DNA of 64,000 nt, taken from contig NZ_KK211144.1 of the NCBI RefSeq assembly GCF_000620505.1, forward strand, positions 193,681-257,680, given 5' to 3'. The position numbers and the translations under genes are program-made. The notes below the pieces were generated by a model. It was not told the origin of the DNA, searched no databases, and saw only the letters and a list, made by a program, of their open reading frames with translations. Origin of the DNA: Sulfitobacter sp. 20_GPM-1509m (lineage in GTDB: Bacteria; Pseudomonadota; Alphaproteobacteria; Rhodobacterales; Rhodobacteraceae). Within the stretch, counting starts at the first letter, position 1. Every line of letters starts with the position of its first letter. This document shows, in pieces, positions 1-8,628 of this stretch.

Positions 1-249
1 ACGCCATCCAGCAGACCGCTGTCGCCGCCGAGCAAGCCGCCAACGAGACCGTCGTCACCGAGCACGCCATCCAGCAGACCACCGTCGCCGCCAAGCAGCC
101 CGCCGACGAGACCGTCGTCACCGAGTACGCCATCCAGCAGACCACCGTCGCCACCGAGCAGGCCGCCAACGAGACCGTCGTCACCGAGTACGCCGTCCAG
201 CAGACCACCGTCGCCACCGAGCAGGCCGTCCAAAAGACCACCGTCGCCG
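1..249 (-). repeat. 63-bp tandem repeat in adhesin (21-residue units)
   Basis: The word acgcc(a/g)tccagcag recurs at 1, 64, 127 and 190, an exact 63-bp period. Each unit codes for 21 residues of the type GLLDGVLGDDGLVGGLLGGDG. The copies differ at only a few bases, and the array continues past the left edge. Confidence 0.85.
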
Positions 250-1802
250 CCATCCCCATCGGTTGTCCCAAGCAAACCGGTTCCGATCAGATCGCCGACT
301 AGGCCATCTGCGCCGGTGAGATCCGACAAGACACCATCGTTGCCGACCAGATCACCAAGCAATCCTTCGGACCCGGTGATATCCCCAAGGATGCCATCGT
401 TTCCGGTGACTGCACCAAGCAGACCGTCGTTGCCCACAACACCGTCCAGCAGACCGATCTCGTCAGAGATTGTGCCGTCACCGATGACCGGCTGACCCAA
501 AAGGTCGCTGCCTACGTCACCCAGGACGCCGTCGTCACCGAGCAGGTCTCCAAGCAAACCTTCCGAACCCGTGACGGCCCCAAGAAGCCCATCATTTCCG
601 GTCAGATCCCCAAGGAGACCATCGTCCGAGATAAGCGGGTCGAGGAAACCTTGTTCGCTATCGGCATCAGCGTCGGCGTCGGCATCTGCGTCCGCATCAG
701 CATCCGCGTCGGCATCCGCGTCGGCATCGGCATCGGCATCCGCGTCGGCATCTGCATCTGCATCAGCGTCCGCGTCGGCATCTGCATCAGCATCAGCGTC
801 GGCATCTGCATCTGCATCAGCGTCCGCGTCGGCATCTGCATCTGCATCAGCGTCCGCGTCGGCATCTGCATCAGCGTCCGCATCAGCGTCTGCATCAGCA
901 TCCGCATCTGCGTCGGCATCAGCATCTGCATCGGCATCCGCATCTGCGTCGGCATCCGCATCGGCATCTGCGTCCGCGTCGGCATCCGCATCTGCATCTG
1001 CATCAGCATCAGCATCCGCATCGGCGTCCGCATCAGCATCGGCATCAGCATCAGCATCAGCATCTGCATCGGCATCTGCGTCGGCATCAGCATCAGCATC
1101 CGCATCAGCGTCTGCGTCGGCATCAGCATCCGCGTCGGCATCAGCGTCTGCATCGGCATCGGCATCCGCATCCGCGTCGGCATCAGCGTCGGCATCCGCA
1201 TCCGCATCGGCATCCGCATCGGCATCTGCATCTGCATCTGCATCTGCATCCGCGTCGGCATCAGCATCAGCATCAGCGTCGGCATCCGCATCAGCGTCGG
1301 CATCTGCGTCGGCATCCGCATCGGCATCCGCATCGGCGTCCGCATCTGCATCTGCGTCGGCATCAGCGTCTGCATCGGCATCCGCATCCGCATCGGCATC
1401 AGCATCGGCATCTGCGTCGGCATCAGCATCAGCATCAGCATCCGCGTCGGCATCCGCATCCGCGTCGGCATCTGCATCACCGTCGTCGCCACCGCTGCCA
1501 CCGCCAGACATTGCCAGCCCCACGCCCGCCAAACCTGCCGCGATCAGACCGGCCTGCTCTTCCGGGCCCAGTTCTTCTTTTGGCTGACCTTCGACATTCG
1601 CATTGGTGTCATCACCAAGCGTGAGGCTGTGCAGAGACCCGTCCATTGCAGGCTTGTAATAATCCCTGATGACAATTGTATCGCCATTCTTCAATTCGAC
1701 AGTCAGCGTATCGCCCTGCCGACTGTAACGGGCGATGTCTGACTGAAGCGCATCGATCCGAATATTGATCTCTTGTCCTGCTTGTAAAACGGTGTTGGCC
1801 AT
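1..1802 (-). CDS. Large BapA-like surface adhesin, 5' part (C-terminus outside window)
   Basis: The frame is open from an ATG at 1802 to the left edge, giving about 600 codons of a longer protein. Residues 1-60 (MANTVLQAGQEINIRI... to VIRDYYK) resemble the prefix domain of BapA/LapF-type biofilm adhesins. Residues 90-105 are hydrophobic and Gly-rich (GLAGVGLAMSGGGSGG). Residues 109-381 are strict Asp-Ala repeats. The rest is a run of glycine-rich units (DGLLGDLTGNDGLLGAV type) that become exact 21-residue repeats near the left edge. Proteins of this family are exported by type I secretion through a C-terminal signal, which cannot be seen here. The frame was chosen because it gives domain-like sequence on both sides of the repeat; all other frames give only low-complexity shadows. 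The role in attachment or biofilm is inferred from the family. Confidence 0.85.
   Translation of the reverse strand, partial: MANTVLQAGQEINIRIDALQSDIARYSRQGDTLTVELKNGDTIVIRDYYKPAMDGSLHSLTLGDDTNANVEGQPKEELGPEEQAGLIAAGLAGVGLAMSGGGSGGDDGDADADADADADADADADADADADADADADADADADADADADADADADADADADADADADADADADADADADADADADADADADADADADADADADADADADADADADADADADADADADADADADADADADADADADADADADADADADADADADADADADADADADADADADADADADADADADADADADADADADADADADADADADADADADADADADADADADADADADADADADADADADADADADADADADADADADADADADADADSEQGFLDPLISDDGLLGDLTGNDGLLGAVTGSEGLLGDLLGDDGVLGDVGSDLLGQPVIGDGTISDEIGLLDGVVGNDGLLGAVTGNDGILGDITGSEGLLGDLVGNDGVLSDLTGADGLVGDLIGTGLLGTTDGDGGDGGLLDGLLGGDGGLLDGVLGDDGLVGGLLGGDGGLLDGVLGDDGLVGGLLGGDGGLLDGVLGDDGLVGGLLGGDSGLLDG
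660..1478 (-). repeat. Asp-Ala coding hexanucleotide repeat (273 codons)
   Basis: 819 bp of alternating GAY and GCN codons inside the adhesin gene encode 137 Asp and 136 Ala without an interruption. Synonymous positions vary freely (GAT/GAC, GCA/GCC/GCG/GCT) while the protein repeat is perfect. The stretch is therefore not a recent simple-sequence expansion. It would form a highly acidic, extended linker. Confidence 0.9.
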
Positions 1803-1903
1803 GGGGCACGTCCTCTCCACACCCCGCACAAGGGTGGCATAAGTTACATCCTAAAGGATATAAAGCACAACTTAAGTATACAATCAATCGAGAATCTACA
1901 ATT

Positions 1904-2080
1904 TTGCCGATAGGGGCAGGATTCATCATTCTCCTGTGCGTTGCAGGTTTCATGGCTCTTGATTGGCTTCAGCTTTCCGGCTTCTACGACGCATCTCTTT
2001 TTGAGTATCGTCGAAATGGCGTGGGCCCGCTGGGGCGGCGCCTATTGCAACCTTTGAGACAACTCATTCCGTTTTGCTAA
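1904..2080 (+). CDS. Candidate small membrane protein (58 aa), TTG start
   Basis: A frame of 58 codons from TTG at 1904 has a hydrophobic N-terminal segment (FIILLCVAGFMALDWL) followed by a basic C-terminal part (YRRNGVGPLGRRLLQPLRQL), the layout of a single-pass inner-membrane peptide. A perfect 6-bp hairpin overlaps the stop codon and is followed by ATCTTT. There is no good Shine-Dalgarno sequence; an internal ATG at 1952 is an alternative start. It lies divergent to the adhesin gene. No family was recognised, and the call is tentative. Confidence 0.3.
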   Translation: MPIGAGFIILLCVAGFMALDWLQLSGFYDASLFEYRRNGVGPLGRRLLQPLRQLIPFC

Positions 2081-2090
2081 ACGGATCTTT
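2069..2090 (+). terminator. Weak hairpin at end of candidate small ORF
   Basis: CCGTTT-tgct-AAACGG (2069-2084) forms a perfect 6-bp stem overlapping the stop codon, followed by a short T-containing tail. It may be a weak terminator. Confidence 0.3.
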
Positions 2091-2474
2091 CCGGCTCATC
2101 TCATTCTGGAAGGGACACGAGATGAAATTGAGGAAATGGCTGAATAAATCGGCCTATATCAAATAATCTGCCGGAATGCTGGAAAGCGAAGGGTCGACCG
2201 GTTGGTCACGCCAGATCAGGGGGGCACAGGAAGATGAAGCTGATCCGCACCCGCATGTTCGAGGTCAGCTCCGACATTGGCGAAGCCGACGGTCAAGCGC
2301 GAATCTGGGCGTAAAAAAAGGGTCTGAGGGAAATCCAAAAGAGCGGACACTTGAGTTTCGTCCGCACAGATGAACTCGCCAGGATCACCTCGGGTAAAAC
2401 CGAACATCCTGTGGAATAGCTTTTGGGGGCAGGCAACCGAGTCGCGAACACTCACCAAAAGAAGATGGGAGAAT

Positions 2475-2560
2475 TGGTGCGGCCGAGAAGACTCGAACTT
2501 CCACGGGTGTTACCCCACAGCGACCTCAACGCTGCGCGTCTACCATTCCGCCACGGCCGC
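2475..2560 (-). tRNA. tRNA-Leu (anticodon GAG)
   Basis: The reverse strand starts GCGGCCGTGGCGGAATGG and ends CGGCCGC-A-CCA. The acceptor stem is a perfect 7-bp match, and CCA is encoded. The anticodon arm is CAGCG-TTGAGGT-CGCTG with anticodon GAG, reading CUC/CUU. A variable arm (TGGGGTAACACCC) typical of a class II tRNA and the TTCGAGT T-loop are visible. The 3' end points toward the adhesin locus. Confidence 0.95.
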
Positions 2561-2705
2561 ACGCCAGTCGCTTGGTGAGCGGGCTATAGACCGACGCCGT
2601 TCAGATGTGAAGTGGAAATTTGCCCCAAGCGCAGCGCGCATCCTGCGGGTTGCAATTCTGCGGCACAGGTACGACCTATAGGCAAAGCAGAAAGGATTGC
2701 GCCCC

Positions 2706-3377
2706 ATGTCCACACCCGAATCCGCAGCCCCGGAAGGGCCTGTCGTTGACGTCGATATCGTCTCGGACGTGATGTGTCCGTGGTGCATCGTGGGATACCG
2801 CCAGCTGGAACAGGCCCTCGCTGCAACCGGGATCGGCGCGCGCATCCGCTGGCATCCGTTCGAGCTGAACCCCGAAATGCCACCCGAAGGCCAGAACACT
2901 GCCGAGCATATCGCCGAGAAATACGGCGCCTCGCCCGAGCAATCCGCACAGAACCGCAAGCAGTTGCAGGATCTGGGCAAGTCACTGGGGTTCGATTTCA
3001 ACTTTACCCCCGAAAGTCGGATCGTGAATTCGTTCCAGGCGCACCAGCTGCTGGACTTTGCCCTGTCGCAAGGGCTGCAACATCCGCTGAAGCTGGCGCT
3101 GTTCAAGGCGCATTTCACCGACAGCCGCGATGTGTCCGACCCCGATGTACTGATCGACGTGGCCGCTTCCGTGGGCATCGACGCGGCGGCAGCGCGCGAG
3201 GTGCTGGACAGCGGTGCCTTGGTCGAGAGCGTGCGCGAAAAGCAGAAATTCTGGACCTCGCGCGGCATCTCCGGCGTGCCGTCGATGGTCTTTGGTGGCA
3301 AATATCTGGTGACCGGCGCACAAGGCGCGGAAAACTATGCGCAAATCCTGCGTCAAACGCTGGAAGAGGCTGCCTGA
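2706..3377 (+). CDS. DsbA-family oxidoreductase (FrnE-like)
   Basis: This 223-residue thioredoxin-fold protein of the DsbA/FrnE group has a CPWC active site at residues 24-27 and the typical [14 protein letters not shown] segment after it. It lacks a signal peptide, so it is probably a cytoplasmic thiol-disulfide oxidoreductase or isomerase. The ATG at 2706 was chosen because AAAGGA (2691-2696) sits 9 bases upstream; a TTG at 2697 lies on top of that site. The C-terminus keeps the cis-Pro loop ([20 protein letters not shown]). lipB follows 5 bp downstream, so the two are likely co-transcribed. The substrate is unknown. Confidence 0.85.
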   Translation: MSTPESAAPEGPVVDVDIVSDVMCPWCIVGYRQLEQALAATGIGARIRWHPFELNPEMPPEGQNTAEHIAEKYGASPEQSAQNRKQLQDLGKSLGFDFNFTPESRIVNSFQAHQLLDFALSQGLQHPLKLALFKAHFTDSRDVSDPDVLIDVAASVGIDAAAAREVLDSGALVESVREKQKFWTSRGISGVPSMVFGGKYLVTGAQGAENYAQILRQTLEEAA

Positions 3378-3382
3378 GACAT

Positions 3383-4033
3383 ATGGTCGAATGGATCACC
3401 ACTCCCGGCCTGACCGATTACCGCACCGCCGAGGCGTGGATGGAAGACCGCGCCGCCCAGATCGCGGCGGGCACGGCGGATGAATGCATCTGGCTGCTGG
3501 AGCATCCTGCCCTCTACACCGCGGGCACCTCGGCCAAGGCTGCGGACCTGACCGACCCCGAGCGGTTTCCGGTCTATCCGACCAAGCGCGGCGGACAATA
3601 TACATACCACGGTCCGGGGCAGCGGGTGGCCTATACCCTGCTGGACGTGGGCAAACGCGGGCGCGATGTGCGGTGTTTCGTGCGTGACCTGGAAGCTTGG
3701 GTGATCGACACGCTGGACAGTTTCAACGTCAAGGGCGAGATCCGTGATGGGCGCGTCGGTGTCTGGGTGCAACGGCCTGAGAAGCCCCGGCAAGCCGATG
3801 GCACCCCTGCCGAAGACAAGATCGCCGCGATTGGCATCCGTCTGCGCAAATGGATCAGCTTTCACGGCATCAGCATCAATGTCGAACCGGATCTGGAGCA
3901 TTTCAGCGGCATCGTGCCCTGCGGTATCACCGACCACGGCGTCACGTCGCTGGTCGATCTGGGCCTGCCGGTGACCATGGACGACGTGGACGTGGCCCTG
4001 CGCCGCAGTTTCACCCGCGTGTTCGAAGCCTAA
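3383..4033 (+). CDS. lipB: Octanoyl-[ACP]:protein N-octanoyltransferase (lipoyl synthesis)
   Basis: This 216-residue LipB transfers octanoate from acyl carrier protein to the lipoyl domains of the 2-oxoacid dehydrogenases and the glycine cleavage H protein. The sequence has the [11 protein letters not shown] signature (residues 70-80), the catalytic Lys146 in [10 protein letters not shown], and the catalytic Cys180 in FSGIVPCGI. The start at 3383 gives the normal family N-terminus ([13 protein letters not shown]). It closely follows the DsbA-like gene, and its stop codon overlaps the stop of the convergent MFS gene by 4 bp. Confidence 0.95.
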   Translation: MVEWITTPGLTDYRTAEAWMEDRAAQIAAGTADECIWLLEHPALYTAGTSAKAADLTDPERFPVYPTKRGGQYTYHGPGQRVAYTLLDVGKRGRDVRCFVRDLEAWVIDTLDSFNVKGEIRDGRVGVWVQRPEKPRQADGTPAEDKIAAIGIRLRKWISFHGISINVEPDLEHFSGIVPCGITDHGVTSLVDLGLPVTMDDVDVALRRSFTRVFEA

Positions 4034-5313
4034 GCCGCGTCGGCCTGCACCTCGCCCAGCCCCATAGCCACCATCGCACCGCCCGCTGCCATTGCCGCAA
4101 AGACACCCAGCACCAGCGCAGGTCCGGCGATGTCGGCCAACAGGCCGAACAATCCGCCCAGCAACAACATCACCCCCAGGATCGAATTGCTGAGCGCGGT
4201 GTAGATCGCCTTTTGACCATGCGCGTCCATATCCGCGAGATGGGTCTTGCGCCCCGCCCGCGCGCCTTCATAGGCGATCTTGGCGGCAAAAACGAAACCC
4301 GCAGCGCCATAAGCGCCGCCCAAATCCCCCGCCAACATGCCGACCACCGCCGCCAAGGCGAGCACGACCGCTGCGGCGATCCCTGAAAACATCAACGTGC
4401 GGCGTGACGAACGGTCCGACAGGCGCCCCCAGATATAAGAGGACACAATCGCAGCCGCCGAGGAGGCCAGCACCAGCAGCCCGAGGTGACCCAGATTGAT
4501 GCTGTCGCCCTGCCCGGCCGACAGCATCACCACAAAAGGCGGCGCAAGCGCGGTCGAGATCAGCAGCGTGCGCGTCAGGATATACCGACGCAGTTGTGCA
4601 TCCTTTCGCAACGGCGCAAAGACCGCGCGCAGCCCGCCAAGCCCATGGCCTGCATCACCCGTATCCGCCTCCGGCTCTTTCAGGCAGGTGAATATCAGCC
4701 CCGCCGCGATCAAAAGCCCGCCCGCCACCGCGATCACCATGGCAATTGCCGCAGGCGTGCCCGGAATGATCCCGACGCTCAGCAAAATGGCAAAGATCAG
4801 AACACCCACCGCCCCGATGGTGCCCGCAAGCCCCGAAACGGTGCCGCGCGTGCCCTTGTCCAGCGTGCGCGCCAGCACGTCCTTGTAGCTGGCCGATCCT
4901 GCCGACCGGCAAATCGCCAGCAAAGCCAGACAGCCCAGTATCGCCCAGCCCGCCGCAGCGCCGTCCAGCGTCAGAGCCGCCGCAGCCATGCCAAGCGCCG
5001 CAATGCCCTGCCCCACGGCCCCCGCAGCCCAGAACCATTTGCGCTGACGGCTGCGTTCGATCCAGGCTGCCAGCGCCAGTTGCGGCAACAGCGCCCCCGC
5101 CTCGCGCACGGGCACCAGCGCCCCGATCACGCCGCCCGGCGCACCAAGGGCAACCAGAAGGGACGACAGCACCAGCTTGGGATCGACCAGCCCACCGGCC
5201 AGCTTTGTCGCGGTCAATGCGGTAAAATGGGTCGCAAAGGCGCGGACCTGCCCCGCATCGGCCTGAGCGTCATCTTCTGTCAACGCGCCGTACAGGCGTC
5301 TTTGCAAGTCCAT
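4030..5313 (-). CDS. MFS transporter
   Basis: A 427-residue polytopic membrane protein of the major facilitator type. It has many Ala/Gly/Leu-rich helices, a cytoplasmic loop near the middle ([15 protein letters not shown]) and the loop motif [16 protein letters not shown] after it. The ATG at 5313 starts [15 protein letters not shown]; upstream extension of the frame adds unlikely sequence. It faces lipB tail to tail and is divergent from ctaD. The substrate cannot be told from sequence. Confidence 0.8.
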   Translation of the reverse strand: MDLQRRLYGALTEDDAQADAGQVRAFATHFTALTATKLAGGLVDPKLVLSSLLVALGAPGGVIGALVPVREAGALLPQLALAAWIERSRQRKWFWAAGAVGQGIAALGMAAAALTLDGAAAGWAILGCLALLAICRSAGSASYKDVLARTLDKGTRGTVSGLAGTIGAVGVLIFAILLSVGIIPGTPAAIAMVIAVAGGLLIAAGLIFTCLKEPEADTGDAGHGLGGLRAVFAPLRKDAQLRRYILTRTLLISTALAPPFVVMLSAGQGDSINLGHLGLLVLASSAAAIVSSYIWGRLSDRSSRRTLMFSGIAAAVVLALAAVVGMLAGDLGGAYGAAGFVFAAKIAYEGARAGRKTHLADMDAHGQKAIYTALSNSILGVMLLLGGLFGLLADIAGPALVLGVFAAMAAGGAMVAMGLGEVQADAA

Positions 5314-5537
5314 GGCCACGAAAGAGATCTCCGGCTGCGTGATCCCGAAGGTAAATAGATCGTTTGTGCAAAATACAAAACTTTCACGCCAACGCCCCTC
5401 ACAGCCCCGCGACAATTATTCCCCGCATGCAGCAAGATCATGCATTGATGCACGCGGCCCAACACACTAGAACCACTCCATATCCGGGTCACCGTCGCTC
5501 TTGGCGTGCCCGCAGTCATCTCAGCAGGAGGCACCGC

Positions 5538-7205
5538 ATGGCAGACGCAGCCATTCACGGGCACGATCATCACGACGAACGCGGGTTCTTTACCCGCTGG
5601 TTCATGTCCACAAACCACAAAGATATTGGTATTCTGTACCTTATCGTATCGGCATTGGCCGGTTTCATCTCGGTCGCATTCACCGTTTACATGCGCCTCG
5701 AGCTCATGAACCCAGGCGTCCAGTATATGTGTCAGGAAGGGGCGCGTCTGATCGCGTCGTCCGACGTATGTACCCCCAACGGGCACCTCTGGAACGTGCT
5801 GATCACCGGCCACGGCATCCTGATGATGTTCTTTGTGGTGATTCCCGCCCTGTTCGGCGGGTTTGGCAACTATTTCATGCCGTTGCAGATCGGCGCGCCG
5901 GATATGGCGTTCCCGCGGATGAACAACCTGTCGTTCTGGATGTATGTCGCCGGTACAACACTGGCTGTCTGTTCGGTCCTGGCCCCCTCCGAGGGCGGTC
6001 AGCACGGTGCGGGTGTGGGCTGGGTTCTGTATCCGCCGCTGTCCGTGCGCGAAGGCGGCATGGCCATGGACCTTGCGATTTTCGCGGTTCACGTGTCGGG
6101 TGCCTCGTCCATTCTGGGTGCGATCAACATGATCACCACCTTCCTGAACATGCGTGCCCCCGGCATGACCCTGTTCAAGGTGCCGCTGTTCTCGTGGTCG
6201 ATCTTCGTTACAAGCTGGCTGATCCTGCTGTCCCTGCCGGTTCTGGCGGGCGCAATCACCATGCTGCTGATGGACCGTAACTTTGGTTTCACCTTCTTCG
6301 ATCCTGCCGGTGGCGGCGATCCGATCCTGTACCAGCACATCCTTTGGTTCTTTGGTCACCCCGAAGTGTACATCGTGATCCTGCCGGGCTTTGGCATCAT
6401 CAGCCACGTCATCGCGACCTTCTCGCGCAAGCCGATCTTTGGCTACCTGCCGATGGTCTGGGCGCTGATCGCCATTGGCGTGCTGGGCTTTGTCGTGTGG
6501 GCGCACCACATGTACACCGTCGGCATGTCGCTGAACCAGCAGTCCTACTTCATGCTGGCAACGATGGTCATCGCGGTCCCCACCGGGGTCAAGGTGTTCT
6601 CGTGGATCGCCACCATGTGGAGCGGCTCGATCGAGTTCAAGACACCGATGCTGTGGGCCTTTGGCTTCCTGGTGCTGTTCACCGTGGGTGGCGTCACCGG
6701 CATCGTTCTGTCCCAGGCTGCCGTCGACCGCGCCTATCACGACACATACTACGTTGTGGCACACTTCCACTACGTGATGAGCCTGGGTGCCGTGTTCGCG
6801 ATCTTTGCGGGGATCTACTTCTACTTCCCCAAGATGACCGGCCGCATGTACCCCGAGTGGGCGGGCAAACTGCACTTCTGGATGATGTTCATCGGTGCGA
6901 ACATCACCTTCTTCCCGCAGCACTTCCTGGGCCGTCAGGGTATGCCACGTCGCTACATCGACTATCCTGATGCATTCGCCACCTGGAACTATGTGTCAAG
7001 CCTGGGTGCATTCCTGTCCTTCGCGTCCTTCGTGTTCTTCTTCGGCATCGTGATCTATTCGCTGATGAAAGGCGCGCGGGTCACCGAGAACAACCCCTGG
7101 AACGAGTATGCGGACACGCTGGAATGGACACTGCCCAGCCCGCCGCCCGAGCACACGTTCGAAATCCTGCCCAAGCAGGAAGAATGGGACCACCAGCGCC
7201 ACTAG
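5538..7205 (+). CDS. ctaD: Cytochrome c oxidase subunit I (aa3 type)
   Basis: This 555-residue heme-copper oxidase catalytic subunit reduces O2 and pumps protons in the inner membrane. It shows the N-terminal [11 protein letters not shown] signature, the low-spin heme ligand in [11 protein letters not shown], and the [14 protein letters not shown] segment with the D-channel Glu and the His-Tyr crosslink. The CuB histidines are in [10 protein letters not shown], and heme ligands lie in [10 protein letters not shown]. The ATG at 5538 follows a strong AGGAGG (5525-5530). The other oxidase subunits are not adjacent, so this is a stand-alone ctaD with its own terminator, an arrangement known from Paracoccus relatives. 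Confidence 0.97.
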   Translation: MADAAIHGHDHHDERGFFTRWFMSTNHKDIGILYLIVSALAGFISVAFTVYMRLELMNPGVQYMCQEGARLIASSDVCTPNGHLWNVLITGHGILMMFFVVIPALFGGFGNYFMPLQIGAPDMAFPRMNNLSFWMYVAGTTLAVCSVLAPSEGGQHGAGVGWVLYPPLSVREGGMAMDLAIFAVHVSGASSILGAINMITTFLNMRAPGMTLFKVPLFSWSIFVTSWLILLSLPVLAGAITMLLMDRNFGFTFFDPAGGGDPILYQHILWFFGHPEVYIVILPGFGIISHVIATFSRKPIFGYLPMVWALIAIGVLGFVVWAHHMYTVGMSLNQQSYFMLATMVIAVPTGVKVFSWIATMWSGSIEFKTPMLWAFGFLVLFTVGGVTGIVLSQAAVDRAYHDTYYVVAHFHYVMSLGAVFAIFAGIYFYFPKMTGRMYPEWAGKLHFWMMFIGANITFFPQHFLGRQGMPRRYIDYPDAFATWNYVSSLGAFLSFASFVFFFGIVIYSLMKGARVTENNPWNEYADTLEWTLPSPPPEHTFEILPKQEEWDHQRH

Positions 7206-7234
7206 GCTCTGCTCCCTTCACACCCCAAAGCAAA

Positions 7235-7263
7235 GGGCTCCGACGGCGGTCGGGGCCCTTTTT
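7235..7263 (+). terminator. Intrinsic terminator of ctaD
   Basis: GGGCTCCGAC-ggcg-GTCGGGGCCC has a 10-bp stem with one G-T pair and runs directly into a T-run (ccctttttct). It lies 30 bp after the ctaD stop. Confidence 0.9.
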
Positions 7264-7387
7264 CTATTGCGCCAATTCCGCGCTGTAACAAAATGAGAAC
7301 AATTCAGCCGGACGGATTGCAGCATCACGATGCAATGCTATCTTAGGTCCGACTGGCTTCACCAACCCAAGTAACAAAGTCCCGACC

Positions 7388-7870
7388 ATGCCTTATCGCT
7401 GGACCTCTGAACCCGACGCCCCGACCCAATTGCTGCACCTGTGGCCGCATCAGTCCCTGCCTGCACGCGGTATGGCTGCCTTTGTGCTGGCGACATTCAC
7501 GCTGCTGCTGATCCCGACAATGCCGCTGCTGGGCACGCCGCTGTTGTGGGGCTTGCTGCCCTTTACCCTGCTGGCGGTCTGGGGGCTGTATTTCGCGCTG
7601 CAGCACAACTACCGCGCCCGCCAGATCACCGAGCTGCTGTCCCTGTCAGGCAGCACCGCGCAACTGGTCCGCACCAATCCCAAGGGCGACACGCAGAAAT
7701 GGGAATGCAACCGCTATTGGACGCAAGTGACCAAATATGAAAAGGACGGCCCCGTGCCCCACTACATCACGCTCAAGGGCATGGGCCGCGAGGTCGAGAT
7801 CGGTGCGTTTCTGTCCGAGGACGAGCGTATCGCACTTTATGACGATCTGAACCGCGCGCTGCGTCGCTAG
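7388..7870 (+). CDS. DUF2244 membrane protein
   Basis: This 160-residue protein has two hydrophobic segments near residues 29-62, then a soluble domain with RTNPKGDTQKWECNRYWTQV, typical of the DUF2244 family found beside cytochrome oxidase genes in alphaproteobacteria. The function is unknown; the position after ctaD fits a role linked to respiration. It starts with ATG at 7388 (MPYRWTSEPDAP) without a clear Shine-Dalgarno sequence. The ctaD terminator and 120 bp separate it from ctaD, so it has its own promoter. Confidence 0.85.
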   Translation: MPYRWTSEPDAPTQLLHLWPHQSLPARGMAAFVLATFTLLLIPTMPLLGTPLLWGLLPFTLLAVWGLYFALQHNYRARQITELLSLSGSTAQLVRTNPKGDTQKWECNRYWTQVTKYEKDGPVPHYITLKGMGREVEIGAFLSEDERIALYDDLNRALRR

Positions 7871-7876
7871 ACACAC

Positions 7877-7901
7877 AAAAGCACCGCAGCCCCGGCTGCG
7901 G
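7877..7901 (-). terminator. Probable terminator of yqeY
   Basis: CCGCAGCC-cc-GGCTGCGG (7884-7901) is a perfect 8-bp stem. On the minus strand it is followed by TGCTTTTG, so it would act on the yqeY transcript. The loop is short. Confidence 0.5.
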
Positions 7902-7969
7902 CGCAGCCGCCCCGATCAGGGCGACAAAACGATTTTCGGGAGAAACGCGCCGATCAGGGCGCGATTGGC

Positions 7970-8431
7970 TCAGGTGCTCAGACGGTCCTTGACCATCGGT
8001 CCCACGACGCCAAAGTCCATCTGGCCGGTATACTTGGCTTTGAGCACAGCCATCACCTTGCCCATGTCGCGAATGCTGTCAGCACCCACTTCTGCCACGG
8101 CCGCATCGACGGCTGCGGCGCTTTTCTCTTCGCTCAGCTGCTGCGGCAGGAACTCTTCGATGATCTCGACTTCCGAGCGTTCCCGCTCTGCCAGATCCAG
8201 CCGCCCGCCCTCTTCATAGGCGCGCGCGCTTTCCTGACGCTGTTTGACCATGCGGCTGAGAATCGCCAGCAGCGCGGCCTCGTCCACTCCGTCCTCGGCC
8301 CCCGCAGCGCGTGCATCAATATCTTTGTCCTTAAAGGCGGCATTGATCAGACGCAGCGTCGAAAGCCGGTCGGTGGCTTTTTCCTTCATCGCCTGCTTCA
8401 AAGCAGACGAAATCCGGGTTCGCATATCCAT
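7970..8431 (-). CDS. GatB/YqeY domain protein
   Basis: This 153-residue YqeY-like protein resembles the tRNA-binding C-terminal domain of the GatB amidotransferase subunit. It is helical and charged, with the family segments LRLINAAFKDKDIDAR, EFLPQQLSEEK and MGKVMAVLKAKYTGQMD. The start is ATG at 8431; a second ATG two codons later is also possible. It is divergent from carA, a pairing common in Rhodobacterales. The molecular role is not firmly established for the family. Confidence 0.9.
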   Translation of the reverse strand: MDMRTRISSALKQAMKEKATDRLSTLRLINAAFKDKDIDARAAGAEDGVDEAALLAILSRMVKQRQESARAYEEGGRLDLAERERSEVEIIEEFLPQQLSEEKSAAAVDAAVAEVGADSIRDMGKVMAVLKAKYTGQMDFGVVGPMVKDRLST

Positions 8432-8628
8432 ATGTGTGTCCCATCCCCATGGGTTGATGATAAGTTTGTGACAATACCGAAACGCCGACCGCGCCGCAAC
8501 AGTTGAGATTATGCGTAAGCGATTGATAAATAATGATTTCGCAAAATAGCACCCGCCCTTGACCCTGCCTGCCGCAATGACTAGTTTCGCGCGACTTTGC
8601 TCGCATCCCTGTACACATGAGGCCGCCC

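Larger units (their letters stand above)
1803..2474. other. Gene-poor region between adhesin and tRNA-Leu
   Basis: This stretch holds the promoter region of the adhesin and one plausible small ORF (1904-2080). It also has a possible 14-codon peptide at 2122-2166 (MKLRKWLNKSAYIK) and a short frame at 2234 (MKLIRTRMFEVSSDIGEADG...) that looks like a gene fragment. A 6-bp hairpin (GCGGAC/GTCCGC) lies at 2343-2365. The parts flanking the adhesin are visibly more AT-rich than the rest of the window. No complete recognisable gene is present. Confidence 0.6.

Noticed and set aside
1-1478. Possible CRISPR or microsatellite array
   Set aside because: The repeats are in frame and code for protein, with no spacers of unrelated sequence.
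571-1587. Plus-strand frame of nearly pure Ser-Ala
   Set aside because: It is the shadow of the Asp-Ala repeat on the minus strand; no domain or ribosome site supports it.
651-1742. Plus-strand frame rich in Gly-Ile-Val repeats
   Set aside because: Another reading of the same hexanucleotide repeat; the minus-strand frame alone joins a recognisable N-terminal domain.
1803-2474. Insertion sequence remnant
   Set aside because: Fragments of frames are present but no transposase motif or terminal repeat could be shown.
5441-5452. TGCATTGATGCA palindrome before ctaD
   Set aside because: Too short and common to call an operator without conservation.
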